Below are positions 1-8,647 of a DNA stretch of 64,000 nt, in pieces. The notes beneath the pieces are model-generated. The model saw only the letters and a list, made by a program, of their open reading frames with translations, was not told where the DNA came from and made no database searches. This DNA comes from JBHEBG01 sp046557915 (GTDB taxonomy: Bacteria > Bacteroidota > Bacteroidia > Flavobacteriales > Flavobacteriaceae), in NCBI RefSeq assembly GCF_046557915.1, contig NZ_JBHEBG010000002.1, positions 372,001-436,000 on the forward strand, read 5' to 3'. Numbering within the stretch: position 1 is the first letter of the stretch; each line of letters opens with the position of its first letter. Position numbers and translations under genes: made by a program.

Positions 1-169
1 TTCTCAGCAACCTCTTGGTTAAAAATAGTGTATTGGACATATCGCTTGTTTTAAATCAACAAAGCAAAACTATAGCGATTGTTTTTGGGCGTATGTGTTC
101 CCAGGACCAAAAAATGTGCTACTAGGTCCGAATGACTTTAGGTCTAGTGGTACTTATGAAAAGGATAAG

Positions 170-1033
170 TTAATTAGCGGAAGATTTAAACTGATTTGGG
201 GTAAGTTTAAAATGATTTTTAAATGATTTGATGAAGTGAGAGCTATTTTTAAAACCGCTCTCATAACAAACCTGGTTTACATTTAGTTCCGTGCTTCTTA
301 AAAGTGTTTTAGCATAGCTGAGCCTTTTATCAATTAGCCATTTAGCGGGGGTTGTACCGAAATGACTCTTAAAATCGCGTTTAAAACTAGAGAGGCTCCT
401 TCCACAAAGTTTTGCAAAGGCAGATATGGGAAGATCGTACTGAAAATTCCTATCCATCACATATTGCATACTGCTCTTCACAGATTGCCCAATGTTTCTA
501 ATCATAGTTTGAAACTCTTTGTTCCGTGGATTAAGGGTAATATTAAAGAGAAGTTCCTTAAACTTAATTTCCACAAGGTTCTGGGGTATGGATTCACCCA
601 ATTTCAAATAATTGAAGATGCTGTTTACCAAAGTTTCGAAATAGTGATCGGTATGTATCAGCGTTACATTACTTTCGGTACTCACCGCAGACTCATTGTC
701 CGTTCCCAATAGGTTTTCCGCAATGAAATCCTTAATGAAGTCGTCGTTCATAAAAAACAACATTACACAATAATCGTTGTCCATGTATTGTTTGGTGGTG
801 TATACGCCCTTTTTTACAAAGATCGCTTTGCCTTCCGTTAAGCTATACGTCTTTCCTGGGGTGATCCAATCCTTTTTGCCACTGATTACGTAGGTGATTA
901 AGTGCGATTCTGTCCATAGTTGAAACTCTTCAACATTTAGCGGGCATTTATATTCTACCAACAAGAAATTGTTTCCTATCCGCTTATTGAATTTAGGATG
1001 CCGTTTAAAGTATTCGTAGATGTCAACGATCAT
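170..1033 (-). CDS. AraC-family transcriptional regulator
   Basis: This encodes a 287-residue cytoplasmic transcription factor. The N-terminal half (about 1-150) is a cupin-like sensor region (motifs such as WITPGKTYSLTEGKAIFVKKG). The C-terminal 100 residues form the double helix-turn-helix of AraC/XylS proteins, ending in the usual second-HTH signature (VCYESGFKNSSHFIKSFK then NHFKLTPNQFK). Full length for the family. The start is the ATG at 1033. No target operon is obvious: the nearest downstream gene on this strand lies outside the window, and the upstream neighbour is a decayed outer-membrane protein gene. The ligand cannot be told from sequence. Confidence 0.92.
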   Translation of the reverse strand: MIVDIYEYFKRHPKFNKRIGNNFLLVEYKCPLNVEEFQLWTESHLITYVISGKKDWITPGKTYSLTEGKAIFVKKGVYTTKQYMDNDYCVMLFFMNDDFIKDFIAENLLGTDNESAVSTESNVTLIHTDHYFETLVNSIFNYLKLGESIPQNLVEIKFKELLFNITLNPRNKEFQTMIRNIGQSVKSSMQYVMDRNFQYDLPISAFAKLCGRSLSSFKRDFKSHFGTTPAKWLIDKRLSYAKTLLRSTELNVNQVCYESGFKNSSHFIKSFKNHFKLTPNQFKSSAN

Positions 1034-1158
1034 GCTCTGGTGTGATTTTACGAAACAGAATCCAAGGAACTATCTGGATATTCATTATATCAAATATAAT
1101 AATCCTTTCTGTTAGATGGTGGTCACTACCATGCAAAGTTGCTTCTCAAATTAGGCAA

Positions 1159-1674
1159 TTACCGGCGTCTGCCATATAGGTCCAAAGTGTACAATAAACC
1201 AAGGTTAACCGTGGTCCATGATCTTTGATCCAATTCTACCGTGGTATAAGAAAGATTTACTTCGGTAGTTGTACCGAACAAATAGCCGAGCAGCGGCCTA
1301 TAGTAAAGCCCTCCGTCATTGCCATCATTAATACCAAATGCATAACCACCTTCTATCCCAATAGAAAATGAGTTGGAAGGCCATATCCTGGCCGAAGCGG
1401 CCGTTGGTGCAAACTGTACGTCGGGTAGATCAACCAATACTGTTCCTGTCTGAAACGTTTCATGGAATCCCTATATGTAACTGGCCATTACGCCTAGGTC
1501 CACAACTTCTCCCAAGGCCCACATATGACCTATTTCCACGCCTACAACTACACCAACTTCATCATTAAAGTCATTGAACGGTAGCCCTCCCTGAATACCG
1601 AACTTAAGCCCTTCTTGGGCAAATAAACCAGTAGCGAATACACTTAGGGCAATGGTTAAAATAATATGTCTCAT
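1159..1674 (-). pseudogene. Outer-membrane beta-barrel protein, interrupted by an in-frame amber codon
   Basis: A secreted beta-barrel-like protein of about 171 codons starts at the ATG at 1674. It has a clear Sec signal peptide (ILTIALSVFATGLFAQ) followed by amphipathic strands (LKFGIQGGLPF, VVVGVEIGHMWAL). A TAG at 1473-1471 stops it after 67 residues. The same frame continues without a further stop for about 100 codons (GFHETFQTGTV, then IGIEGGYAFGIN, VNLGLLYTLDL) with the alternating-hydrophobic pattern of porin-like strands. The two halves therefore look like one gene with a single nonsense change, possibly from a Tyr codon. A sequencing error is the alternative. The original function is unknown beyond a small outer-membrane barrel. 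Confidence 0.72.
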
Positions 1675-1907
1675 GGGTATGGGGTTTGGTTTGGTAAGCC
1701 AAAACTAAAATCTTCCTTGAAATAGCGATCATTTTTGTTGCAAAACAGGGCAAAAAGGTTGTGGAAAGGCAAATTGGGTATTTTTTGTATGGATTATAAG
1801 TACGGTTTATAAACACTAATTAACGTGGCTTTAAGCTAATTTTCCATCCGTCCTTATTATTTTTGACCCGTTATTTAATCTTATAAAAACCCTAAAGCAC
1901 ATTAGTA

Positions 1908-3090
1908 ATGGCTAAAATTGTACTCCTATTTTTATTTGCGATCATAAACCAAACCCTCCTATTTGGGCAAGATAATGTTTTGTGGAAGTTTAAAACCGAT
2001 GGTCGTGTATACTCCTCCGCGCTTCTTGTAGACAACGTTGTATATTTTGGAAGCGCAGATCATAATTTTTACGCTTTGTCCAAAGATTCGGGCAAAGAGC
2101 TATGGCGATTTAAAACCGAAGGAGCACTACACTCTTCAGCCGCTAGCTATCAGAACATGGTCTATTTTGGCAGTGCTGATGGGCATTTGTACGCCTTGCA
2201 TAAGAATACCGGTAAATTAATATGGAAGTTTAAATCCGAAGGAGAAAAAAACTATGACCTCTGGGATTATTACCTGTCCTCACCATCGGTGGCCAATGGT
2301 ACGGTCTTTTGGGGTAGCGGTGACGGCAACCTATACGCTATTGATGCCACTAGCGGAAACCAAAAATGGAAATACCAAACCGGCGATGTTGTGCATGCAT
2401 CCCCTACAATTAATGGCAATAGGGTATACTTTGGAAGTTTCGACGGGTTCTTTTATGCGTTCGATAAGGGCAACGGAGCTGTCATTTGGAAATTTAATAC
2501 TATTGGTGACTTACTTTCCCAAAGGAGAGGTTCAGAAGGCGGCTTTAATAGATGATGGTATTGTTTATTTTGGGAGTAGGGATTACAATATTTATGCTTT
2601 GGATGCGACTACAGGTACAGGAAACTGGAATATGAAAGAGCCTGGCGGGTGGGTAATTGCTACACCAACGGTTTACAAAGAGAATGTATACTTTGGTACG
2701 TCCGATGGACACGCTTTTTATGCAATGAACAAAAAATCGGGGAAGTTGTTATGGAAGACTCCACTTGCCATGAGAGCTTATGGGGCCGCCACCGTGGATA
2801 ACGATATCATTTACTTTGGAACGTTCGACGGAAAACTTCTGGGGCTGGATTACGCTTCGGGTAAAGTGAAATGGGAATTCCAAACCGATAAAAGCAAACA
2901 GAATTACCACACTATATATGACGAAACCGGTCATTTTAAAAAAGGATTTCAGCTCTATGGTCCTAATTATTTGGCCACTGAGAAAAAAATTCATGCTTTG
3001 GGATCCATTTTATCTACCCCGGTAATTAAGGAGAAGGTTGTTTATTTTGGAAGTTCCGATGGCAACTATTATGCGGTGAAACTGAATTAA
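1908..3090 (+). pseudogene. PQQ-type beta-propeller repeat protein, broken by a +1 frameshift
   Basis: A secreted eight-bladed-propeller-like protein (about 393 residues if repaired) begins at the ATG at 1908 with a signal peptide (LFLFAIINQTLLFGQ). It consists of tandem blades with the PQQ/YWTD-like pattern VYFGSxDxNxYALDxxTGxxxWxFxT. The first frame runs to about 2510 (FNTIGD) and then reads into nonsense, stopping at 2555. The repeat pattern resumes one base out of frame from TAC at 2512 (YFPKGEVQKAALIDDG) and continues to the TAA at 3090. One extra T at 2511 explains everything. It is either a real frameshift or an assembly error. Such propellers occur in outer-membrane assembly (BamB-like) and quinoproteins; no cytochrome motif is present, so a role cannot be assigned. 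Confidence 0.78.
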
Positions 3091-3112
3091 AATCGAAGCT
3101 ACCCTAATTCAG
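3082..3112. terminator. Inverted repeat between convergent genes
   Basis: CTGAATTA (3082-3089) and its exact reverse complement TAATTCAG (3105-3112) are separated by 15 bases and overlap the ends of the two convergent genes. It could act as a bidirectional stop signal, but there is no T-run on either side and the stem is A+T-rich, so support is weak. Confidence 0.3.
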
Positions 3113-5329
3113 GATATCAAATCTGTGGGTATATTTTACCGTAAAAATTTGATTGTTAAGAGCATCAATGAGGTCATCGTCCTTTACCACATTAAATACT
3201 ACAAAAAGACCTGTATTTGCGTTTTGCAGCCATCCGAAGCGAGCATTTACTGAAGTAATGTTAGATACGTTGTTCCGCTGAATAAGACTCTGTACAAACA
3301 TTCTAGGGGTAAACGAATAGGAAAGTCTTAGACCACTTACAAAGGCGGTTAGGTCTCCTGTTGGTAGCTTTATATCGCTATGGCTAAAAGTAAGGGAAGT
3401 ATTAAACCTGTCGCCAATTCTATATCTTGCTGTGCCGCTGTTGGTAATTCTGTCGCCATTAAAATAACCACCAATAATGGTACGGGTATCCAGGGAAAAA
3501 GCATTGTTGGGGTTGGTTATTAAGATAAACTGTAGTTCCTGGTTCTTATAGTTGCCAACGGGTACGGTTACATCAGAAATATCAAAGTCTTCCAATACGC
3601 GCTCTGTGGTAAAATTAATTCCGGTATGGATCTCAAAACCACTTTTAAATTCCCAATGGTTGTCTATATGTAAAAATCCGGTGATCAGTTCATCATCAAA
3701 ATTCCAATAGCCCCTATAGGAAACATGGGGGCGAATTTCGAGCAGGTTGCCCATATTTTTTACCCGATGTGCCTTTAGAATTAGAAATTCGGGCTTTTTA
3801 AACTCGGTGCGTTGTAAAAAACCTACCTCGGGGTTAAACCCACCGCCAACTTCGGTATACCCGGCCCTAAGGTCCCAACCATTCCAATTGTAATTTCCTA
3901 AAATCTTAAAAGCATGGTCTTTTTCCTCAATGCCCGGCGTAACGCTCTTTGCTACAAAACCATTTACTTCTGCTTTGTTTCCTATACCCCAGGTACCATC
4001 CATGGCAAAAACCCTATTGTAATCGTCTTCGGTGTCCCCTAATCCGGCCCTATTGATGAACATGCCCCCCAATGAGGAACGGGTACCCTGAAAATCGTGA
4101 TTGGCCCGCACTACGGAATAATTATTTTTTTCAATGCTGGCTTCTTCCACATCGTCCGTAAACATACTTAAAAGTCCAACATTGGTATTGCCCACCTTTC
4201 CGGAGAGGCGTGCCCCACCAATTATAGGTACAAGGTCTCCATCGTTACCAATACCTATTCGTCGACTAAAAAACAGATCCACTTCTCCCGGGCTGCCCAC
4301 GCTAAACTGTCCGGCATTCTCTAAAAAGAAGGCTCTTTTCTCAGGAAAAAAAAGATTAAAACGATCTAGATTTACCTGCTGGTCATCTACTTCCACTTGT
4401 GCAAAATCTGTGTTATACGTAAGATCTAGGGTTAAACTAGGGGTAATGCTATATTTTATATCGGCACCCACTTCAACATTGGTGTCGGTATCTGTTGGGG
4501 AAACCGCCTTGTTGTTCACTACCTGGGTCAACGCATAGGGAATCAACTTTAAATTGCCCGGATTTTTAAGGTTCAGACCATTTAATTTCCCTGCTAACGA
4601 CAGCCGTTTCATATCAAAACCCAGTGGGAGGGAAGTCCAATACGAAGTTTCAGTATTCTTACTTATGTTTCTCCTAAAATTAAGCCCCCATGTTTTGTTT
4701 TCACCAGCTGCAAAGCGCAAAGAGCGCAAGGGAATGGCAAACTCGGCACTCCAGCCATAATCACCCAGCTGGGTTCTTACCGTCCAGGAAGCATCCCAAT
4801 TTAGATTGGTACCCCCAATAACCCCGCCTTGCTGACGGTTGGTGTTAAAATTTCCTTTCCCTTCATTATCAATTTGTGCATCGTATTCCATTCCCTGGGC
4901 ATTGGTCCCAAAAAGAAACCCATTTTGCTGATCGTTATAGGTATCTATGATAAAGAGGAAGCTGTCCTCGTCATTTAAATCGGCATCGCGTCTAGAATCC
5001 GATACTACAATTTTCCCAGGTTCACTGTCATAGCACACAACGGCAACATAAAAAGTGGTTTTGGTATAGGCAACGCGGATTATTGTTTTTTCCGAAACTG
5101 CTTGTCCATAATTTGGTCTAATTTGCACTAAATTATCTACTGACGGTACCTTTTCCCATAGAGCTTCTTTCAATATCTCCCCATCGACCTTCGGGTTTTC
5201 CGAAAGCTCGGTTATTTGGTATTGAGGTTTAACATTAGTACTGTTGTCAGTGTCTGATACTTGTCCGTAAGCAATGGAATGGAAAACAAGGAGGGTCGGT
5301 AAAAATACTCCAATAATTCTGATGTTCAT
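3104..5329 (-). CDS. DUF5916 outer-membrane protein with N-terminal CBM9-like domain
   Basis: This 741-residue secreted protein has a signal peptide (FLPTLLVFHSIAYGQ). Residues about 40-240 resemble the carbohydrate-binding family 9-like fold (PKVDGEILKEALWEKV, VAYTKTTFYVAVVCYD). The rest (about 250-741) is the DUF5916 region with many amphipathic strands, consistent with an outer-membrane barrel. The motif NLDRFNLFFPEKRAFFLEN recurs almost unchanged in the second copy at 56637-58817. The family is widespread in Bacteroidota and found near hydrolases; its biochemical role is not established. Start chosen at the ATG at 5329. It converges on the broken propeller gene. Confidence 0.88.
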   Translation of the reverse strand: MNIRIIGVFLPTLLVFHSIAYGQVSDTDNSTNVKPQYQITELSENPKVDGEILKEALWEKVPSVDNLVQIRPNYGQAVSEKTIIRVAYTKTTFYVAVVCYDSEPGKIVVSDSRRDADLNDEDSFLFIIDTYNDQQNGFLFGTNAQGMEYDAQIDNEGKGNFNTNRQQGGVIGGTNLNWDASWTVRTQLGDYGWSAEFAIPLRSLRFAAGENKTWGLNFRRNISKNTETSYWTSLPLGFDMKRLSLAGKLNGLNLKNPGNLKLIPYALTQVVNNKAVSPTDTDTNVEVGADIKYSITPSLTLDLTYNTDFAQVEVDDQQVNLDRFNLFFPEKRAFFLENAGQFSVGSPGEVDLFFSRRIGIGNDGDLVPIIGGARLSGKVGNTNVGLLSMFTDDVEEASIEKNNYSVVRANHDFQGTRSSLGGMFINRAGLGDTEDDYNRVFAMDGTWGIGNKAEVNGFVAKSVTPGIEEKDHAFKILGNYNWNGWDLRAGYTEVGGGFNPEVGFLQRTEFKKPEFLILKAHRVKNMGNLLEIRPHVSYRGYWNFDDELITGFLHIDNHWEFKSGFEIHTGINFTTERVLEDFDISDVTVPVGNYKNQELQFILITNPNNAFSLDTRTIIGGYFNGDRITNSGTARYRIGDRFNTSLTFSHSDIKLPTGDLTAFVSGLRLSYSFTPRMFVQSLIQRNNVSNITSVNARFGWLQNANTGLFVVFNVVKDDDLIDALNNQIFTVKYTHRFDILN

Positions 5330-5576
5330 ATAGAGGTCAGTCTAATTTTTATCCCATAAATATACGTATTTAGAAATTGCGTTTCCAAAGTATAATCCTT
5401 TTGTAAAGAAATCGGTTATGCAGCTATCAATACCCATTAATTTTGTGAATAATACGGTCTTGGGGCTCACCGGATTGGCATGCATGGTTGTGGCATTAAA
5501 AAAATAATTTATCTTCATGCCCATATAAGTCTAGAGGAACTAGCATGTAAATTGTTATAAAGGCAAGTAAAGGATA

Positions 5577-6470
5577 ATGGATAGAAGAAATTTTGTGAAA
5601 CAGTCTGGTTTGCTTATGGCCGGTACTTTAGTTCCCTTTTCGGGTTTTGCTATGAATCGTACAAATAAATATAAGATGGGATTGCAGCTCTTTACCATCC
5701 GGGACGCCATGGAGCGAGACCCGATAGGTAGTTTAAAGACTGTACGGGCATTGGGGTATGAAGATCTGGAAATCTATGGTTATGATGGGGAAAATGGTAC
5801 CTATTATGGTTTTAAATCGGCAGAGTTCAAACAAATTTTGGATGATCATCAATTAACCACTTCTAGTGGGCATTACGGCCTTTTTGAGTATTTTGACAAG
5901 TCGGACGAAGCCCTGGAACGCTATGTGGACCAATGTATAGCAGGAGCAAAAATTTTGAATCAACGCTATATTACATGGCCCTGGCTGGCTCCTAACTTTA
6001 GAACACTGGAGAACTTTAAAATATTATCCCAAAAGCTGAATACTATAGGAGAGCAAGTAAACAAGGCGGGCCTTGGTTTTGCTTATCACAATCATGGCTT
6101 TGAGTTCGAAGATCTGGGTGGGGAAACCGGTTATGATATTATTCTGAGGGAAACAGACCCTTCTTTGGTTAAATTTCAAATCGATTTCTATTGGGTGATG
6201 CACTCGGCAAAACAAAGCCCGGCAAAATTTATAGCAGACCAACCGGGGCGTTATGTGATGTGGCATATAAAGGACATGGATAAAATTACAAGGGATTATA
6301 CAGAATTGGGCAATGGATCTATTGACTATAATGATATTTTGCCCCACGCAGAACGTTCTGGTCTGGAATATTATTTTTTGGAACAAGGTGGTAATTTTGC
6401 CAAAGACTCTTTGCAGAGTATTACCGATAGCGCGGCCTATTTTAAAGAAAACCTTCAGAAGTATTTATAA
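5577..6470 (+). CDS. Secreted sugar phosphate isomerase/epimerase-like TIM barrel
   Basis: This 297-residue protein of the xylose-isomerase-like TIM-barrel superfamily carries an N-terminal twin-arginine-type signal (DRRNFVKQSGLLMAGTLVPF), so it is probably exported folded. Core features are the LGLQLFTIRD-like first strand (here MGLQLFTIRDAM), a metal/active-site region AYHNHGFEFE, QIDFYWVMHS, and WHIKDMD. These are typical of Bacteroidota secreted epimerase-like proteins that often accompany Gfo/Idh/MocA and DUF1080 genes in sugar catabolism (both are present at 48.1-50.3 kb). Substrate unknown. The start ATG is at 5577. It converges on the MarR gene, 28 bp away. Confidence 0.88.
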   Translation: MDRRNFVKQSGLLMAGTLVPFSGFAMNRTNKYKMGLQLFTIRDAMERDPIGSLKTVRALGYEDLEIYGYDGENGTYYGFKSAEFKQILDDHQLTTSSGHYGLFEYFDKSDEALERYVDQCIAGAKILNQRYITWPWLAPNFRTLENFKILSQKLNTIGEQVNKAGLGFAYHNHGFEFEDLGGETGYDIILRETDPSLVKFQIDFYWVMHSAKQSPAKFIADQPGRYVMWHIKDMDKITRDYTELGNGSIDYNDILPHAERSGLEYYFLEQGGNFAKDSLQSITDSAAYFKENLQKYL

Positions 6471-6498
6471 TAGGAGGTATGTGACTGCAATTTTATAA

Positions 6499-6999
6499 TT
6501 AATTCCCCAAATGCAACATCATTTTTTTTAGCAAAGTAGCCAGTGTCTCGTTTTCCTCTTTATTAAATATTGCTATAGCCTCACTGGCCTCATTAAATCT
6601 TGTTTCAATCGCCTTATCTATTATCTTCAGGCCTTTTTTGGTTAATCCGGCGCGCTTTATGCGACCGTCGCTTGGATCCTGGGCGCGGTATATTAGACCT
6701 AACTTCATCAATCTGTCCAACAGGGCCGTCATGGCGCCCGAAGTAATTAAAACCGATTGCATTAGCTGGGTCGGTGTAAGTTCAAAAGGCTTCCCAGAGC
6801 GTCTTAAAGTGGCTAGGACATCTAGATCTGTATAATGGATATTACTGTCTTGTAAGGCTAAACTGGCCCGTTTTTCCAATATTTTGCCCATCTTTAGGAT
6901 ACGGCCCACTACCAACATGGGCGAAGCATTCAAATCTGGCCGCTCCTCTTTCCATTCAAGCACCAGGGTATCCAATAAATCCGTTGTTTCTTCTTTCAT
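6499..6999 (-). CDS. MarR-family transcriptional regulator
   Basis: This 166-residue winged-helix repressor has the MarR core at about 45-140: LDVLATLRRSG, then ELTPTQLMQSVLITSGAMTALLDRLMKLGLIYR (recognition helix), then the wing DPSDGRIKRAGLT. It is divergent from the serine hydrolase gene at 7127. Two nearly identical 18-bp palindromes lie in the 127-bp gap, so it very probably represses itself and the hydrolase/PLP-enzyme pair. No ligand-reactive cysteine of the OhrR type is evident in the N-terminal helix. Confidence 0.93.
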   Translation of the reverse strand: MKEETTDLLDTLVLEWKEERPDLNASPMLVVGRILKMGKILEKRASLALQDSNIHYTDLDVLATLRRSGKPFELTPTQLMQSVLITSGAMTALLDRLMKLGLIYRAQDPSDGRIKRAGLTKKGLKIIDKAIETRFNEASEAIAIFNKEENETLATLLKKMMLHLGN

Positions 7000-7041
7000 G
7001 CTAAATAGGAGATTTTAGAAAGCAAATAAAACTAGTAAAAA

Positions 7042-7098
7042 TATCTTGATTTAAAGATAAGTTTGTATTATTGTACTATATATCTTTATGTAAAGATA
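7042..7098. promoter_or_regulatory. Twin MarR-type operators
   Basis: Two 18-bp palindromic sites, TATCTTGATTTAAAGATA (7042-7059) and TATCTTTATGTAAAGATA (7081-7098), differ at two central positions and start 39 bp apart. The second lies inside a longer perfect palindrome (arms 7078-7088 and 7091-7101). They sit in the divergent promoter region of the MarR gene and the serine hydrolase gene. A TAAGTTTG box (7058-7065), of the Bacteroidota -7 type, overlaps the first site. MarR binding is inferred from length, symmetry and position. Confidence 0.72.
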
Positions 7099-7126
7099 TA
7101 TCAATCAATCAAAAATAATCAATATC

Positions 7127-8617
7127 ATGTTCAGTCCAACATATCGGCGCAGCATAACCATAATCGGTATTACGATGCTGCTTCTGTTTACCGCCTGTTC
7201 CGGAAAACAAACACGGTCCAATCTTGTAAATACCACAGAATCTACTAGCCTTGCGGTAGAAAATGAAAAAGCCAAAACACTGGCTCGGGAGATTCTCAAA
7301 ACATATATGCAATCGGAAAATAGCCCACCCGGACTTTCCATTGCAATAAGTAAGGGTGGCAATATAGTTTTTGCGGAGGGGTTTGGTTATGCCAATATGG
7401 CTCTAAAGGAACCTGTGACGGTTGATACCAAATTTCGTGCGGCATCGGTTTCAAAGCTAATGACCGCCACGGCCATTGCCAGACTGATGCAGGAAGATAA
7501 GATTAATTTGGATGTACCGATACAAGACTATGTACCGACTTTTCCGGAAAAAACCTACCCAATTACACCTCGTCAAATTGCTGGTCATATAGGGGGTATT
7601 CCGCATTATTCTCCTGGAGATCTTATAGAGGACAGGTTTTACGGTTCCATAAACGAATCGTTGAAAGTTTTTGCCCATCAAGACCTCCTCTTTGAACCGG
7701 GTACGGAATATAACTATTCCACTCATGGATACACCTTGCTCTCCGGTGCTGTAGAGGGTGTTGCTGGTATTTCTTTCTTGGATTATTTGGAAGGCCATAT
7801 TTTTAAACCATTAAAAATGATAGCTACAGGCCCGGATCTAAGAAATGCCAAAGTTGAAAACATGACCGAGTTGTATGCCATAGACCAATCTGGCAATAAA
7901 TCAAAAGTGGAAAAACCAGAAGACCCAAGTTACAAATGGGGTGCCGGGGGTATGGTATCTACCCCAACCGATCTTGTGCAACTGGGCAATGGCTATTTAA
8001 ACGGTTTTATAGACAAGGAAACGGTAAAGGAAATGTTTCGAAGTCAGCAGCTAAAATCTGGGGAAGAAACGGGTGTTGGCATTGGGTGGCGGAGAAATTG
8101 GGATCCTTTTGGCAGGGAAATATTTGAGCATGCAGGTTGGATGCAAGGTACACGGAGTATAGTTAGTGTTTTTCCCCAACAGCAGTTGTCCATTGCCATT
8201 ATGTGCAATACGCAACGCCCTTATCAGGTAGAGGAAATGGCCCATATTTTGGCTTTTCCCTTTATAAAAAACGATGTTGCCAACGTCCAACCGAGCGGTG
8301 AAGCACAAGTAATTGTTACTTACGAAAATGATGAAAATCAAACTAAAGGTAAAGGTACCCTTGTCCTAGATGGTAAAAAGGGCCATGTTGTTTTTAAAAC
8401 TGAAGACTCCCAGACCGAAACCTATCCGCTGATTTATTTGGAAGCTGGTAATTTATATGCCATGATAACCCCTGATGGCATATTATTTACCCAAATAGAT
8501 TTGAATGAAAATGGAATTATGGGGAAAGTGATACGATATGCCAGAAGTCCACAACTTACCCCACCTAAGTTTGACAATGCATTTATTACATTTGAAGGGC
8601 CGTTTAATGGCAATTAA
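7127..8617 (+). CDS. Serine hydrolase lipoprotein, beta-lactamase/DD-peptidase fold
   Basis: This 496-residue lipoprotein (signal with lipobox LLFTAC) belongs to the class C beta-lactamase-like S12 family. The catalytic SxxK is Ser107-Val-Ser-Lys110, and the YxN-equivalent is Tyr197-Ser-Thr. A C-terminal region (about 390-496) follows the catalytic domain and resembles the DUF3471-like beta domain found on related esterases. Possible activities are D-amino-acid amidase, esterase or peptidoglycan-related peptidase. The downstream PLP enzyme handles D-amino acids in its family, which mildly favours a D-amino-acid substrate. Likely controlled by the divergent MarR protein. Confidence 0.9.
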   Translation: MFSPTYRRSITIIGITMLLLFTACSGKQTRSNLVNTTESTSLAVENEKAKTLAREILKTYMQSENSPPGLSIAISKGGNIVFAEGFGYANMALKEPVTVDTKFRAASVSKLMTATAIARLMQEDKINLDVPIQDYVPTFPEKTYPITPRQIAGHIGGIPHYSPGDLIEDRFYGSINESLKVFAHQDLLFEPGTEYNYSTHGYTLLSGAVEGVAGISFLDYLEGHIFKPLKMIATGPDLRNAKVENMTELYAIDQSGNKSKVEKPEDPSYKWGAGGMVSTPTDLVQLGNGYLNGFIDKETVKEMFRSQQLKSGEETGVGIGWRRNWDPFGREIFEHAGWMQGTRSIVSVFPQQQLSIAIMCNTQRPYQVEEMAHILAFPFIKNDVANVQPSGEAQVIVTYENDENQTKGKGTLVLDGKKGHVVFKTEDSQTETYPLIYLEAGNLYAMITPDGILFTQIDLNENGIMGKVIRYARSPQLTPPKFDNAFITFEGPFNGN

Positions 8618-8647
8618 CAATCTAGGATAATGATACTTGGAAAAGCT

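Noticed and set aside
1471..1473. Selenocysteine or pyrrolysine readthrough of the amber codon
   Set aside because: No matching machinery or insertion element is seen, and the gene type does not use it.
2505..2515. Programmed frameshift in the propeller gene
   Set aside because: No slippery heptamer or downstream pseudoknot is visible at GGTGACTTACTTT.
5342..5524. 60-codon minus-strand open frame just upstream of the first DUF5916 gene
   Set aside because: No recognisable motif or signal, and the frame is short enough to be chance.
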